41,444 nucleotides of DNA from the NCBI GenBank assembly GCA_947623595.1, contig CANQHC010000019.1:1-41444 (forward strand), read 5' to 3'. This DNA is from an uncultured Clostridia bacterium (GTDB lineage: Bacteria > Bacillota > Clostridia > TANB77 > CAG-508). Of this stretch, positions 23,174 through 33,298 are shown in pieces. The notes beneath the pieces are model-generated. The model was not told where the DNA came from, did no database searches, and saw only the letters and a program-made list of their open reading frames with translations. The position numbers and the translations under genes were made by a program. The stretch's first letter is position 1. Every line of letters starts with the position of its first letter.

Positions 23174-25873
23174 TTATGATACATATTTTTTTATTTGAAG
23201 ACGTATTTTTCCTTTGGAAGTTTGAGAAATAACTTCCCCTATTTCAAATTTTCCTTTTCCCCTTATAGTTAAAACATCATTTAATTTTAACATTGTAGCA
23301 TTTTTAGTTTTTAATTCATTATTTACAAATACTCTTTCTTGACTAATAATTTCATTTGCCTTACTTCTAGACAAATGCAATATTTCAGACACAATCACAT
23401 CCAGCCTCATTTGCGGAATTAGTATATTAATTTCTTCTTTTTTTATTGGTAAAATTTTTAATTCTGAAAGTTCCTTTATGCAGATATTTGCCTTTTGAAA
23501 TCTTGTTAAACCTTGTAAGTGTTCTTTTAAATATGTAGCCATTTCACTTTGAACTAAAATATCAGCGCCATGCTCATTAACTATAATATCTCCTATTTTC
23601 TCACGCTTTATACCTAATTTCATAATTCCACCTAAATATTCTGAATGATGATATTTTCCATATAAGTCAGATGGTAAAACAATTGAAACTACTTTTATAT
23701 TATTTGCAATTATGCTATTATTAGCTTTTGACATGAACAAATCCTGCAATTTATCAGGGTATAAAAATAGAATTTTTCTTTCTGCTGTTTCATATCCTCC
23801 ATATATTACATACTGCTCTTCTCGACAAGTTTTCAACATTTTATTTACCAAACTTTGCTCATATGTATCTAGAAAATCAGTCACTTGTACTTGATTTTTT
23901 GAATGTACAAATTTTAATTTATCCCATATTTTAGCAATTAATAATTTATCTTCTTGTTTTGGAAATTGTTTTAACAATTCTTGTTTTTCCATATTTCTCC
24001 ATCCTTCTAATTTATTGTCTAATATTTGCTGTGTAATCGTTTCACAGTCCAATCCATACAATTTTTCTATTTCTTCAACTTTTCCATGCCTTACAAATTC
24101 ATCAGGGTAACCATAGGCTTTAAAGAATTCATACTTTATTTTTTTATTAGCAAGACTTTCTAAACAAGTACTTGCTAAACCGCCTTTAATAATTCCATCT
24201 TCAATAGTAATAATCTTTCTTGTTTTACACACAGAGTCTATTATTGTTTTACTATCAAAAGGTTTCAAGAATCTGCAATTTATTATTTCTGCATTAATTC
24301 CACTTTTCTTCAAACTTTCTGCAATTTTATATGCTCTTACTACCATTTTTCCTATGGCCACAATAGTTATATCTTCACCTTTCATCAAAATTTCTGCCTT
24401 TTCATTCTTAATTTGCTCATGTTTTCTAAAAGATATATCTTTTTCTTCTCCACCTCTAGGATAACGAATAACAACAGGGCTATCTAAACTAATTGCATAT
24501 TTCAACATTTGTTTAAATTCCATAAAATCTTTTGGAGCCATAATTTTTAAATTTGGTACTAAATTAAAAAATGCCATATCAAAAATTCCTTGATGAGTTT
24601 CACCATCATTTCCTACAATTCCAGCCCTATCCACACATAAAACTACAGGTAAATTTTGCATTGCAATATCGTGAATTACTTGATCATATCCCCTTTGATA
24701 AAATGATGAATAAATAGAAACAACTGGTTTTAAACCTGCTTTCGCCATGCCTGCTGCCATCGTTAAACTATGTTGTTCTGCTATTCCTACATCAAAAAAT
24801 CTATCAGGAAACTCTTTTGCAAACTGCGTCAAACCAGTTCCATCTTTCATTGCTGCTGTAATTGCCACTATTTTAGAATTATTTTTAGCTATTTCTAGCA
24901 ATGTTTCTCCAAATACTTTAGAATAATCAGTTTCCTTTGTTTTTTTACTCTCTCCAGTTACTAGGTTAAAACTTGATGTACTATGAAATTTATCTGGATT
25001 TGTTTCTGCTGGAATATATCCTTTTCCTTTTTTAGTTAGCACATGAATAAGAACTGGACCTGTTTTTTCCTTTGCTTTTCTAAAAATATCTTCTAACTTC
25101 TCTATATTATGTCCATCCACTGGTCCTAAATAGCAAAATCCCAACTCCTCAAAAAGCATATTAGGTATTACTAATTGTTTAACACCATTTTTTATTTTTC
25201 TAACAAAACAAATAATACTTTCTCCAATATTTCCTGGTAATTTTCTTACTAATTTTTTTATATATTCATTTGATTTTTGATAACCTTTTCTTGTTCTTAG
25301 CTTCGTTAAAAAAGTAGAAATTCCTCCTACATTCTTTGAAATGCTCATTTCATTATCATTTAAAATTACAATAATGTTAGTTTTACTACATCCAGTATCG
25401 TTCAATGCTTCTAATGCCATTCCTCCAGTTAATGCTCCATCTCCAATAACTGCAACTACATGATAATTTTCTTTCTTTATATCCCTTGCTCTTGCCATTC
25501 CTAAAGCTGCTGAAATTGAAGTACTACTATGACCTGTCTCAAAACAATCATACTCTGATTCAGAACTCTTTGGGAATCCAGAAATACCATTTAGTTTTCT
25601 TAAACTATTCATTTTGTCTCTTCTATTTGTTAACATTTTATGAATATATGATTGATGTCCTACATCCCATATAATTTTATCTTTAGGAGTTTGAAAGGCA
25701 CTGTGTATTGCAATTGTCAATTCCACAACCCCCAAATTTGAAGCTAGATGTCCACCAGTTTCTGAAACCACATCTAATAGTTCCATTCTTAGTTCTTCAG
25801 CCAATTGCTCTTTTTCTTGTGTACTTAACTTTCTTAATTGTTCCGGTGTATGTATATTTTCTAATGTTTTCAA
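23174..25873 (-). CDS. dxs: Fusion of 1-deoxyxylulose-5-phosphate synthase with a YlmH-like S4 RNA-binding protein
   Basis: One uninterrupted 899-codon frame. Residues 1-627 are a complete Dxs, which makes DXP from pyruvate and glyceraldehyde-3-P for isoprenoids: GHLASNLGVVELT, GDGALTGGMALEALN (thiamine diphosphate), VDGHN, GIAEQHSLTMAAG and AYGYPDEFVRHG. From residue 628 (ATG at 23990-23992) the sequence is a complete YlmH: an N-terminal region with VTDFLDTYEQSL, GGIMKLGIKREKIGDI, and a C-terminal S4 domain (about 825-895). YlmH binds stalled ribosomal particles in B. subtilis quality control. Before the inner ATG lies GGATGGAG, so YlmH alone may also be made. Start is TTG at 25873 with GGGAGG 10 bases upstream. 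Confidence 0.9.
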   Translation of the reverse strand: MKTLENIHTPEQLRKLSTQEKEQLAEELRMELLDVVSETGGHLASNLGVVELTIAIHSAFQTPKDKIIWDVGHQSYIHKMLTNRRDKMNSLRKLNGISGFPKSSESEYDCFETGHSSTSISAALGMARARDIKKENYHVVAVIGDGALTGGMALEALNDTGCSKTNIIVILNDNEMSISKNVGGISTFLTKLRTRKGYQKSNEYIKKLVRKLPGNIGESIICFVRKIKNGVKQLVIPNMLFEELGFCYLGPVDGHNIEKLEDIFRKAKEKTGPVLIHVLTKKGKGYIPAETNPDKFHSTSSFNLVTGESKKTKETDYSKVFGETLLEIAKNNSKIVAITAAMKDGTGLTQFAKEFPDRFFDVGIAEQHSLTMAAGMAKAGLKPVVSIYSSFYQRGYDQVIHDIAMQNLPVVLCVDRAGIVGNDGETHQGIFDMAFFNLVPNLKIMAPKDFMEFKQMLKYAISLDSPVVIRYPRGGEEKDISFRKHEQIKNEKAEILMKGEDITIVAIGKMVVRAYKIAESLKKSGINAEIINCRFLKPFDSKTIIDSVCKTRKIITIEDGIIKGGLASTCLESLANKKIKYEFFKAYGYPDEFVRHGKVEEIEKLYGLDCETITQQILDNKLEGWRNMEKQELLKQFPKQEDKLLIAKIWDKLKFVHSKNQVQVTDFLDTYEQSLVNKMLKTCREEQYVIYGGYETAERKILFLYPDKLQDLFMSKANNSIIANNIKVVSIVLPSDLYGKYHHSEYLGGIMKLGIKREKIGDIIVNEHGADILVQSEMATYLKEHLQGLTRFQKANICIKELSELKILPIKKEEINILIPQMRLDVIVSEILHLSRSKANEIISQERVFVNNELKTKNATMLKLNDVLTIRGKGKFEIGEVISQTSKGKIRLQIKKYVS

Positions 25874-25943
25874 GTTATTTCATCCTCCCATATATTATTG
25901 CATATCTTTCTAATTTTATCCCTTCTTTAGTTTAATTTTGCTT

Positions 25944-25952
25944 ATTATATCA
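25944..25952 (-). promoter_or_regulatory. Extended -10 promoter of the dxs fusion gene
   Basis: On the minus strand TGA-TATAAT (TATAAT at 25944-25949) is an extended -10 about 70 bases before the start; the -35 is poor, as is usual for this class. Confidence 0.5.
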
Positions 25953-26059
25953 CGTTTTTGTTAAAATATATAGACTAAACTCTCATTTATTAAACTTGTT
26001 AATGCAAAATTATTTTTGTATAAATTTTCTTTACATTTTTGTAAAAATCGCAAAAGTTC

Positions 26060-26088
26060 TTGAAAAATGTAGTTTTCGGAGTTATAAT
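26060..26088 (+). promoter_or_regulatory. SigA promoter of the vWA surface protein
   Basis: TTGAAA (26060-26065) and a perfect TATAAT (26083-26088) are exactly 17 bases apart, 37 bases before the start codon. Confidence 0.8.
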
Positions 26089-26125
26089 AGCTAATAGATA
26101 TTTTTAGGTTAAAGGAGATTATTCT

Positions 26126-27658
26126 ATGAAAACAAAAATAACTCGTATTTTTATATTTTTAATTGTACTATTACTTTGTTGTAGTAACGTATTTGCAACA
26201 GATATTACTACTCCAGATGCAAATGTCTCTGATAAAATTGAAAGTAGTAAAACTACTTTTGAAATAGTAGACCAAAGTAAATGTGAAATGGATTTTGGAG
26301 ATACAGGTCATTTCACAAAAGAGCTAACATCTTATGATATTGAAAAAAGAGAATTGAATATAACTTTATCTGTTACTAACTCAGCACAGCCAGAAACAGT
26401 TCAAAAGCCAATAGAAATTTTCTTAGTATTAGATAATTCTAACAGTATGAATCGTACTTATAAAGAGAAAATTAAAAAGGATTACGTTACTCAGTCAGCT
26501 ACAACTTTTGTAAATTCTTTGTTTGAATATTTTGATAATTTAAAAATGGGAGTTGTTAGTTTTTCTAGTGCGGATCCAGTTACTACCCCAGGTGCAAAAT
26601 TAGGAACTACTGCAGATGCAAAATTACTAGTAGGTTTATCTGATTCAAAGGATACTGTTCAAAATGCTATCACATCATACACATCTGAAACAGGTCCATA
26701 TACTAATATTGAAGCTGGTTTAAGTATTGCTCAATCTAATTTCACCAATACACCTGATGTAGAAAAATATATTATTTTAATATCAGACGGTGTTCCTAAT
26801 CTTTCTGTAGATACAGAACATACTCTTGTATATTCTGGTGCTACTTCTACCAATACTAAAAACCGTTTACAAACTTTAAGCACAGAAGGTTGCCATATTT
26901 ATTCTGTATTAACAGGTTTTTATGAAAAAGATGTAAAAAATCCACAAGCCCCAACTGATCCAGAAACAGGTGCTAATATGTCCTATAGTCAGTTAGCAGA
27001 AGAAATTTTTGGTACACCCGAAGCTCCTACTGTTGGAAAATTTTATTTTATCGATTATGAAAACTTAGATACTACTGTAAATGATGACATCTTTGGAGAT
27101 ATTACTTATGTAAAACCTAATTATTTGAAAAATATTGTTATAAAAGATTATTTTCCACAATCAATTATAGATAATTTTGATTTTGCTCAAGTGACACCTC
27201 CTAATATTGGTTCTGTTACTGATGTAGATTATTCAGATAATAGTATTACTTGGACAATTGAAGAATTAAAAGCAGGAGAAACTGCAGTATTAGTATATAA
27301 ATTAAAATTAAAAGATACTGTTGACCCAGATATTCTTAATAAAGAATTACCAACTAACGAAAAAGTAGATATCGAATTTGAAACTCCAGATGGAGAAAAA
27401 GATAAAGTCACTTCTGATGTATCACCTAAAGTAAAAGTAAATTATGAAGAACCTGTTGTTGAACCAGAACCTGAACCAAAACCTGAACCTGAGCCTGAGC
27501 CAGAACCAACTCCAGAACCTGAGCCTGAACCAGATGATACTGTTGCTCCACAAAAGATTCCACAAACAGGTGTGTATACATCATTAATATTGGTTGCTAT
27601 TATTGGAACAACAGGATTTGCCATTACTAGATTAATCTTTATTAAAAAAACAAAATAA
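26126..27658 (+). CDS. Sortase-anchored von Willebrand factor A surface protein
   Basis: 510 residues. A signal peptide (KTKITR, hydrophobic core to about 22, cleavage after VFA) leads to a vWA domain (about 90-310) with a MIDAS motif DNSNSM (DxSxS), a conserved threonine in TNIEAG, and an acidic ILISDGVPN. A beta-rich domain (about 320-440) follows, then a repeated Glu-Pro spacer and the sortase motif IPQTG, a membrane helix and a KKTK tail. So it is exported and covalently linked to the wall. It probably binds host or cell-surface ligands through the metal site, as pilus-tip adhesins do. AAAGGAG precedes the ATG; a strong promoter and terminator flank it as a single gene. Confidence 0.92.
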   Translation: MKTKITRIFIFLIVLLLCCSNVFATDITTPDANVSDKIESSKTTFEIVDQSKCEMDFGDTGHFTKELTSYDIEKRELNITLSVTNSAQPETVQKPIEIFLVLDNSNSMNRTYKEKIKKDYVTQSATTFVNSLFEYFDNLKMGVVSFSSADPVTTPGAKLGTTADAKLLVGLSDSKDTVQNAITSYTSETGPYTNIEAGLSIAQSNFTNTPDVEKYIILISDGVPNLSVDTEHTLVYSGATSTNTKNRLQTLSTEGCHIYSVLTGFYEKDVKNPQAPTDPETGANMSYSQLAEEIFGTPEAPTVGKFYFIDYENLDTTVNDDIFGDITYVKPNYLKNIVIKDYFPQSIIDNFDFAQVTPPNIGSVTDVDYSDNSITWTIEELKAGETAVLVYKLKLKDTVDPDILNKELPTNEKVDIEFETPDGEKDKVTSDVSPKVKVNYEEPVVEPEPEPKPEPEPEPEPTPEPEPEPDDTVAPQKIPQTGVYTSLILVAIIGTTGFAITRLIFIKKTK

Positions 27659-27696
27659 AATTTAAAAGTTAATACTAGTTATTAAGTATAAAACTA

Positions 27697-27741
27697 ATAA
27701 AAAAATAATTCGTACATATTTAAGTGTGCGAATTATTTTTT
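27697..27741. terminator. Bidirectional terminator between vWA gene and cytidylate-kinase-like gene
   Basis: AAATAATTCG and CGAATTATTT form a 10-bp stem with an AT-rich loop, with A-runs on the left and T-runs on the right. Confidence 0.85.
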
Positions 27742-27761
27742 ATCTTATTATATAAAAGCTA

Positions 27762-28373
27762 TTACATTTTGTTTTTTATATACTCTTTTATCAAATTTAT
27801 TGTTCCATCTATTCCAATTTTAGAAGTATCTATTAGTAAATCATAACCACTTCTATCCCCCCATTTTTCATTAGTATAATAATGATAATATGTGGCTCTT
27901 TCTTTATCTTTTTTTTGCATCATTTTAATTGCTTTTTTTTCGTCCATGCCTGCATATTCGATTTTACGCTTTATTTTAAATTCCTGACTTGAAGCATATA
28001 CAAATACATTAACTATATTAGGTGTTTCTTTTAAAATTATATTAGAACATCTTCCTATAATAATACTATTATCTTCTTTTGCTATCTTTTCAATTAATTT
28101 TGAAACTTGAACAAAATACTTATCACTCATAGGTAATTCTGTTAATGAATTTACGCTATCCGATGTAAACATTGATGCCATAGCTAAAGTATACCAGAAA
28201 CTATTTTTATTTGTTTCATCAGAATTTTTTAATAACTCTATATCTATATTCTCTTCTTTTGACAATCTTTCCAATATTTCTTTATCATAAAACTTAAACT
28301 TCAATTCTTCTGCTAATCTTTCTCCTATGTATTTGCCTCCACTTCCATATTCTCTACCAATTGTAATAACCAT
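27762..28373 (-). CDS. Cytidylate kinase-like family protein
   Basis: 203 residues of the Cytidylate_kin2 type (P-loop kinase). The loop is IGREYGSGGKYIGERL (4-19), lacking a plain GKS/T but typical of this family; IIIGRCSN and RKIEYAGMDEKKAIKMMQKKDKER (lid) follow. The real substrate is unknown; such proteins are not assumed to be the housekeeping Cmk. It is downstream of the MATE gene on the same strand with a gap of 76 bases. Its SD lies behind a stem-loop. Confidence 0.85.
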   Translation of the reverse strand: MVITIGREYGSGGKYIGERLAEELKFKFYDKEILERLSKEENIDIELLKNSDETNKNSFWYTLAMASMFTSDSVNSLTELPMSDKYFVQVSKLIEKIAKEDNSIIIGRCSNIILKETPNIVNVFVYASSQEFKIKRKIEYAGMDEKKAIKMMQKKDKERATYYHYYTNEKWGDRSGYDLLIDTSKIGIDGTINLIKEYIKNKM

Positions 28374-28384
28374 CTTTTACATTA

Positions 28385-28414
28385 CATGTTCTTTTGCAAA
28401 ACATGCTCTCCTTT
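28385..28414 (-). promoter_or_regulatory. SD-hairpin-start element of the cytidylate-kinase-like gene
   Basis: On the minus strand AAAGGAG (28408-28414), 2 bases, a 6-bp perfect stem CATGTT/AACATG (28385-28390, 28400-28405) with a 9-base loop, then 11 bases to the ATG at 28373. Confidence 0.62.
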
Positions 28415-28449
28415 CTTTTTTACTTAAAAAACTTTTATACAACATATAT

Positions 28450-29997
28450 TTAATTTTTAACTTTTTCTTGCTCTATTTCTCTATTCATAGTATTCATTTT
28501 TCTAATTTCCAATGTTACCAATATCAATGTCATAATAAATGATAAGCCATCTGCTGTTGGAGCTGAAAACAAAATTCCATCAACTCCAGCTATAGTAGCC
28601 CAAATTATCATAGAAGGTATTAAAAATACAATTTGCCTTGAAAGAGAAATTATTGCTGATTTTATAGATTTTCCTATAGCTTGCATAAAAATACCTGAAA
28701 TAATTTGAAAACTATTTAAAATAATTAACATCAAGAAAGTTTTAAAACATTTTTGTGCAAATTCATTATAAAGTTCATTTTCTTGTCCAAATAAATTAAT
28801 AATTACTTGTGGGCATAACTGCATTATTAGTGTTCCTATAGTAGTAATAATTACACCTACTATAATAGTTCTTTTCAATGTTTGAAGCACTCTATCATAT
28901 TTTTTGGCTCCATAATTAAACCCTAAAATTGGTTGTGAACCAACTGCTATTCCTAATACAATGGAGTTAATAATTTGATTTACTTTCATTACTATTCCTA
29001 GGGCAGATAAAGGAATGTCACTTCCATATTTTGATTGAGCTCCATATTTTACAAGTAATTGGTTTAATGTAATAATAACTATAGTAACTGAAACTTGCGT
29101 AATAAAGCTTGATATTCCTAATAATATCACATTTTTTAGTATTTTCCAATTAAATTTTATACTTTCTTTGCTAAATTCAATAGTCTTGAATTTTCTTAAA
29201 TAATACAATGAAATTATACCTGATGCAATTTGTCCTATAATGGTAGCAATAGCTGCTCCTTTTACTCCCCATCCTAAAATAAATATAGCAATAGGATCTA
29301 AAATTAGATTAAGAATTGCACCTACTAACATACTCGCCATTGCATATTTGGGTGAACCATCTGCACGTATAATAGAATTTAATGCATTTCCCATCATAAA
29401 GAATGGCAAACCTAATGTTATATAAAACATATAATCTTTTGCATATTGATACGAATCTGTTGTTACTCCAAATAATTTTAATAGTCCATCTTGAAAAACA
29501 AGCCCAACTGCCAAAAATATAATACTTAAAATGGCAACTAAAATAACAGAATTTCCTACTCCTTTACTTGCACTTTGCTTATCTTTCTTTCCCAAACATA
29601 AGCTTAAATTAGCTGCTGCTCCATCTCCAATTAGAAATGAAAAAGCCATAGAAATAACAGTTAATGGGAACACAATATTAGTTGCTGCATTTCCTAAATA
29701 TCCTACTCCTTGGCCTATAAATATTTGATCTACTATATTATAAAGAGAACTTACCAAAAGAGAGATAATACATGGAATACTAAATTTTATAAGTAATTTT
29801 CCTATTTTTTCAGTTCCTAATATGTTTGCATTTTCTTCATCTTTTTCTTTTGTTTCATTTTTTTCTTTTTTTATATTTGTTTTTTCTTTTTCTATAACCT
29901 TTTCTATAAGATCCTTCTTTCCTCTTTCTTCTTTGCTTTCATTTTGCACTTTGCTTTTTTCTTGTCCTTTCAAATTAATCTTTTCCTTCTGTTTCAT
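28450..29997 (-). CDS. MATE family multidrug/cation exporter
   Basis: 515 residues. A highly charged Lys/Glu-rich N-terminal extension (1-57) precedes 12 membrane helices (about 66-505). MATE landmarks include IPCIISLLVSSLYNIVDQIFIGQ (helix 1), GDGAAANLSLCLGKKD, GLPFFMMGNALNSIIRADG and GSQPILGFNYGA, the classical duplicated-half signatures. It exports drugs or toxic compounds in exchange for Na+ or H+. The long charged head is not needed for transport in relatives. AAGGAGG lies 5 bases before the ATG, so the head is translated. tRNA-Gln lies upstream on the same strand. Confidence 0.94.
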   Translation of the reverse strand: MKQKEKINLKGQEKSKVQNESKEERGKKDLIEKVIEKEKTNIKKEKNETKEKDEENANILGTEKIGKLLIKFSIPCIISLLVSSLYNIVDQIFIGQGVGYLGNAATNIVFPLTVISMAFSFLIGDGAAANLSLCLGKKDKQSASKGVGNSVILVAILSIIFLAVGLVFQDGLLKLFGVTTDSYQYAKDYMFYITLGLPFFMMGNALNSIIRADGSPKYAMASMLVGAILNLILDPIAIFILGWGVKGAAIATIIGQIASGIISLYYLRKFKTIEFSKESIKFNWKILKNVILLGISSFITQVSVTIVIITLNQLLVKYGAQSKYGSDIPLSALGIVMKVNQIINSIVLGIAVGSQPILGFNYGAKKYDRVLQTLKRTIIVGVIITTIGTLIMQLCPQVIINLFGQENELYNEFAQKCFKTFLMLIILNSFQIISGIFMQAIGKSIKSAIISLSRQIVFLIPSMIIWATIAGVDGILFSAPTADGLSFIMTLILVTLEIRKMNTMNREIEQEKVKN

Positions 29998-30118
29998 TTT
30001 TCCTCCTTTTCTCGCACAAAAATAACGCCTAATCTTTTTTGTCTTTCTCGCTTTGTCATGTTTAAGACTACACGTTATTTATTGTTCGTTTTATATTTTA
30101 TAAAAGATATACTTTTTT

Positions 30119-30194
30119 TGGTTGGGGTACTAGGATTCGAACCTAGGAAATGTCGGAGTCAGAGTCCGATGCCTTACCGCTTGGCTATACCCCA
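30119..30194 (-). tRNA. tRNA-Gln (CTG)
   Basis: On the minus strand the acceptor TGGGGTA pairs with TACCCCA, discriminator A and encoded CCA follow. The anticodon loop CTCTGAC gives CTG (Gln), and TTCGAAT is the T-loop. This anticodon is the less frequent glutamine form in AT-rich genomes. Confidence 0.93.
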
Positions 30195-30287
30195 ATATAA
30201 ATTCTCAACAACTTATCGCATACTTAGGCTGTAACTCAGGCACAGCCTTCGAACAGCCTAAGCAGCTTGGCTATACCCCAATATAAA
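30179..30287. repeat. Partial tRNA-Gln duplication around a palindrome
   Basis: A 23-bp direct repeat (30179-30201 and 30265-30287) contains the first 16 bases of tRNA-Gln plus 7 upstream bases. Between the copies lies CTTAGGCTGT ... ACAGCCTAAG, a perfect 10-bp inverted repeat with a 20-base loop. The second copy lacks the rest of the tRNA. This may be a damaged second tRNA gene, or the trace of an insertion or att-like recombination. Confidence 0.7.
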
Positions 30288-30357
30288 ACTCATATTTATT
30301 ATAATAACACATTTGTTAATAAATTTCTACCATTTTTTTGAAGTTTTATATTTTTTA

Positions 30358-30386
30358 TTGACTTACTTTTTTTCTTAATCTATACT
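30358..30386 (+). promoter_or_regulatory. SigA promoter of the membrane protein gene
   Basis: TTGACT (30358-30363) and TATACT (30381-30386) are exactly 17 bases apart, followed by AGGAGG and the start. Confidence 0.75.
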
Positions 30387-30410
30387 ATAAAAGTATAGGA
30401 GGTTTTTATT

Positions 30411-31034
30411 ATGGTTTTAGAAAATTGTATGCAAAAAAGTTATGCGAACTTTTCTCGTGTTGCTGAAATAGTAGAAATTATACTATTATCTTTAGGAGTA
30501 TTTTTAACACCTTTAGTTATTCCTCAAATTTTATCATTTGTTTTTGGAGAAGATAGTTTTTTAGCAACGAATTCTCAATTTGTAGTAGGAGCTATTGTAA
30601 ATACTTCTTTAATTCTTGGAGGAATTAATTTAAAAGGTTGGAAAAAAGTTTTAGCAATTGTTTTTCTACCAAGCATTTCAGCTCTATTTAGTGGTTTTGT
30701 TTTAAAAATTTCAGCTATTTATACAGTATACATGATTCCTGCAATATGGATTGGTAATTTTGCTTTAGTTTATTTATTTAAACTTTTATTTGTATCTAAA
30801 AAAGTAAATTATATTTTTACAAGTATTGCAGCAATCATTGTAAAATGTGCTTTTATTTTTGCTGGATACCAAATTTTATTACAAACAAACATTATTCCAC
30901 AAGGAAGTAAAGTTGCCCAAGCTATGTTTGCTTCTATGGGATTAAATCAAGTTATTACTGCATCGATTGGTGCTGTTATAGCCTTTGCTTTTATAAAACT
31001 ACTTTATCCACACTTAAATTCAAAAAAAGATTAA
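30411..31034 (+). CDS. Six-helix integral membrane protein, unknown
   Basis: 207 residues. About six membrane helices (at about 18-40, 57-72, 78-98, 102-125, 134-155, 175-195) with a conserved-looking NLKGWKKVLAIVFLPSISALFSG segment. Similar Clostridial proteins are annotated variously, including as iron hydrogenase, which the sequence does not support: there is no cysteine cluster. It could be a small-molecule transporter component. AGGAGG lies 8 bases before the ATG; a strong promoter and a long shared terminator mark it as a single gene. Confidence 0.8.
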   Translation: MVLENCMQKSYANFSRVAEIVEIILLSLGVFLTPLVIPQILSFVFGEDSFLATNSQFVVGAIVNTSLILGGINLKGWKKVLAIVFLPSISALFSGFVLKISAIYTVYMIPAIWIGNFALVYLFKLLFVSKKVNYIFTSIAAIIVKCAFIFAGYQILLQTNIIPQGSKVAQAMFASMGLNQVITASIGAVIAFAFIKLLYPHLNSKKD

Positions 31035-31066
31035 AGTAAAAAATATTTAATTATAAAATATAAAAT

Positions 31067-31130
31067 TGCTAGCTAAAAAATATATTAAATATCTTATTTT
31101 CAATATATCATTTTTAGCTAGCACTTTTTT
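31067..31130. terminator. Long bidirectional terminator between membrane protein gene and eno
   Basis: TGCTAGCTAAAAA...ATATATT pairs with AATATAT...TTTTTAGCTAGCA in a stem of about 20 bp with a small asymmetry; T-runs follow on the plus side. It separates convergent genes. Confidence 0.85.
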
Positions 31131-31141
31131 TGAATTAATTA

Positions 31142-32496
<1,355 letters not shown>

Positions 32497-32534
32497 CTTG
32501 AAAATTTAATATTTATAACTCACTTTTCTAATTA

Positions 32535-33284
32535 TTAAACCCAACCATCAAGTATTTGCGTTTTGATAGTATAGGTTGGCATATCCATTTGAGCTACTGC
32601 TTCTTCTGAAACATATTGTGTTTTTTCTTTATTATATTGCACAACATTTTTTACAGGATTACGATACATCGTTTCTGAATAAATTGTTATATCATCTATT
32701 GTATTTTTTATTTTTTCTAACTCTTCTGTTAATACTTGTCTTTGCATTTTACTTAGACTTTCTATTGGCATTTGTAAATTTTGATAAGCCCATAAAATAT
32801 GTTTTGCTTGTATTTCTGTTTCTAATATTGGAATTGGGTCATAGTGAAACTCTATTAAAAATTTAGTTCTTTCTATTTTTATAGTAATACTGTTCCATGT
32901 TCTACTTCCATTTTTACGAAATTCCTCTTTTAATTGTTTTATTAAATCATATAATTTTGATGCTAATTTCAAATATTCATCTTCCTCTAAATTAAATTTA
33001 TGTGAAATTTCATAACTATTTATTGGATTCTTCTTTAATATTCCTCGAGGGAAATAATAGAAAAACATTTCTCCAGTTTTAAAATTGCCCAATCTATCTA
33101 CTACAGAAGCATATAAATAAATTTTATCCCATTTTTCTGGTATCATATAGAAAAGCTGATTTCGAATTTTTACATATAATTCTTTTATTTCTGCACTTTC
33201 TGGTGTTCTATGGCATACATCTTTTATTTTTGTATTTTGTAATATGTTTCCACCAGGTAATGCTCTTATATTTTCATTTTCCAT
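32535..33284 (-). CDS. YezG/DUF600-like immunity-type protein
   Basis: 249 residues. Residues about 33-160 match the YezG (DUF600) pattern: YVKIRNQLFYMIPEKWDKIYLYASVV, MFFYYFPRG, LYDLIKQLKEEFRKNG and WNSITIKIERTKFLIEFHYD, then ILWAYQNL. YezG proteins neutralise LXG-type toxins in Bacillus; here no toxin is adjacent. The extra C-terminal 80 residues contain a helix and a Tyr/Gln-rich tail not seen in YezG. The ATG at 33284 was chosen over a TTG 12 bases upstream; the ribosome site is weak (GAGAAG). It lies 14 bases after gpmI and 91 bases before eno, so it is co-transcribed with glycolytic genes. Confidence 0.75.
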   Translation of the reverse strand: MENENIRALPGGNILQNTKIKDVCHRTPESAEIKELYVKIRNQLFYMIPEKWDKIYLYASVVDRLGNFKTGEMFFYYFPRGILKKNPINSYEISHKFNLEEDEYLKLASKLYDLIKQLKEEFRKNGSRTWNSITIKIERTKFLIEFHYDPIPILETEIQAKHILWAYQNLQMPIESLSKMQRQVLTEELEKIKNTIDDITIYSETMYRNPVKNVVQYNKEKTQYVSEEAVAQMDMPTYTIKTQILDGWV

Positions 33285-33298
33285 TTTACTTCTCAAAC

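Noticed and set aside
27229..27624. Ser/Gly-repeat ORF opposite the vWA gene
   Set aside because: It is the antisense shadow of the Glu-Pro repeat.
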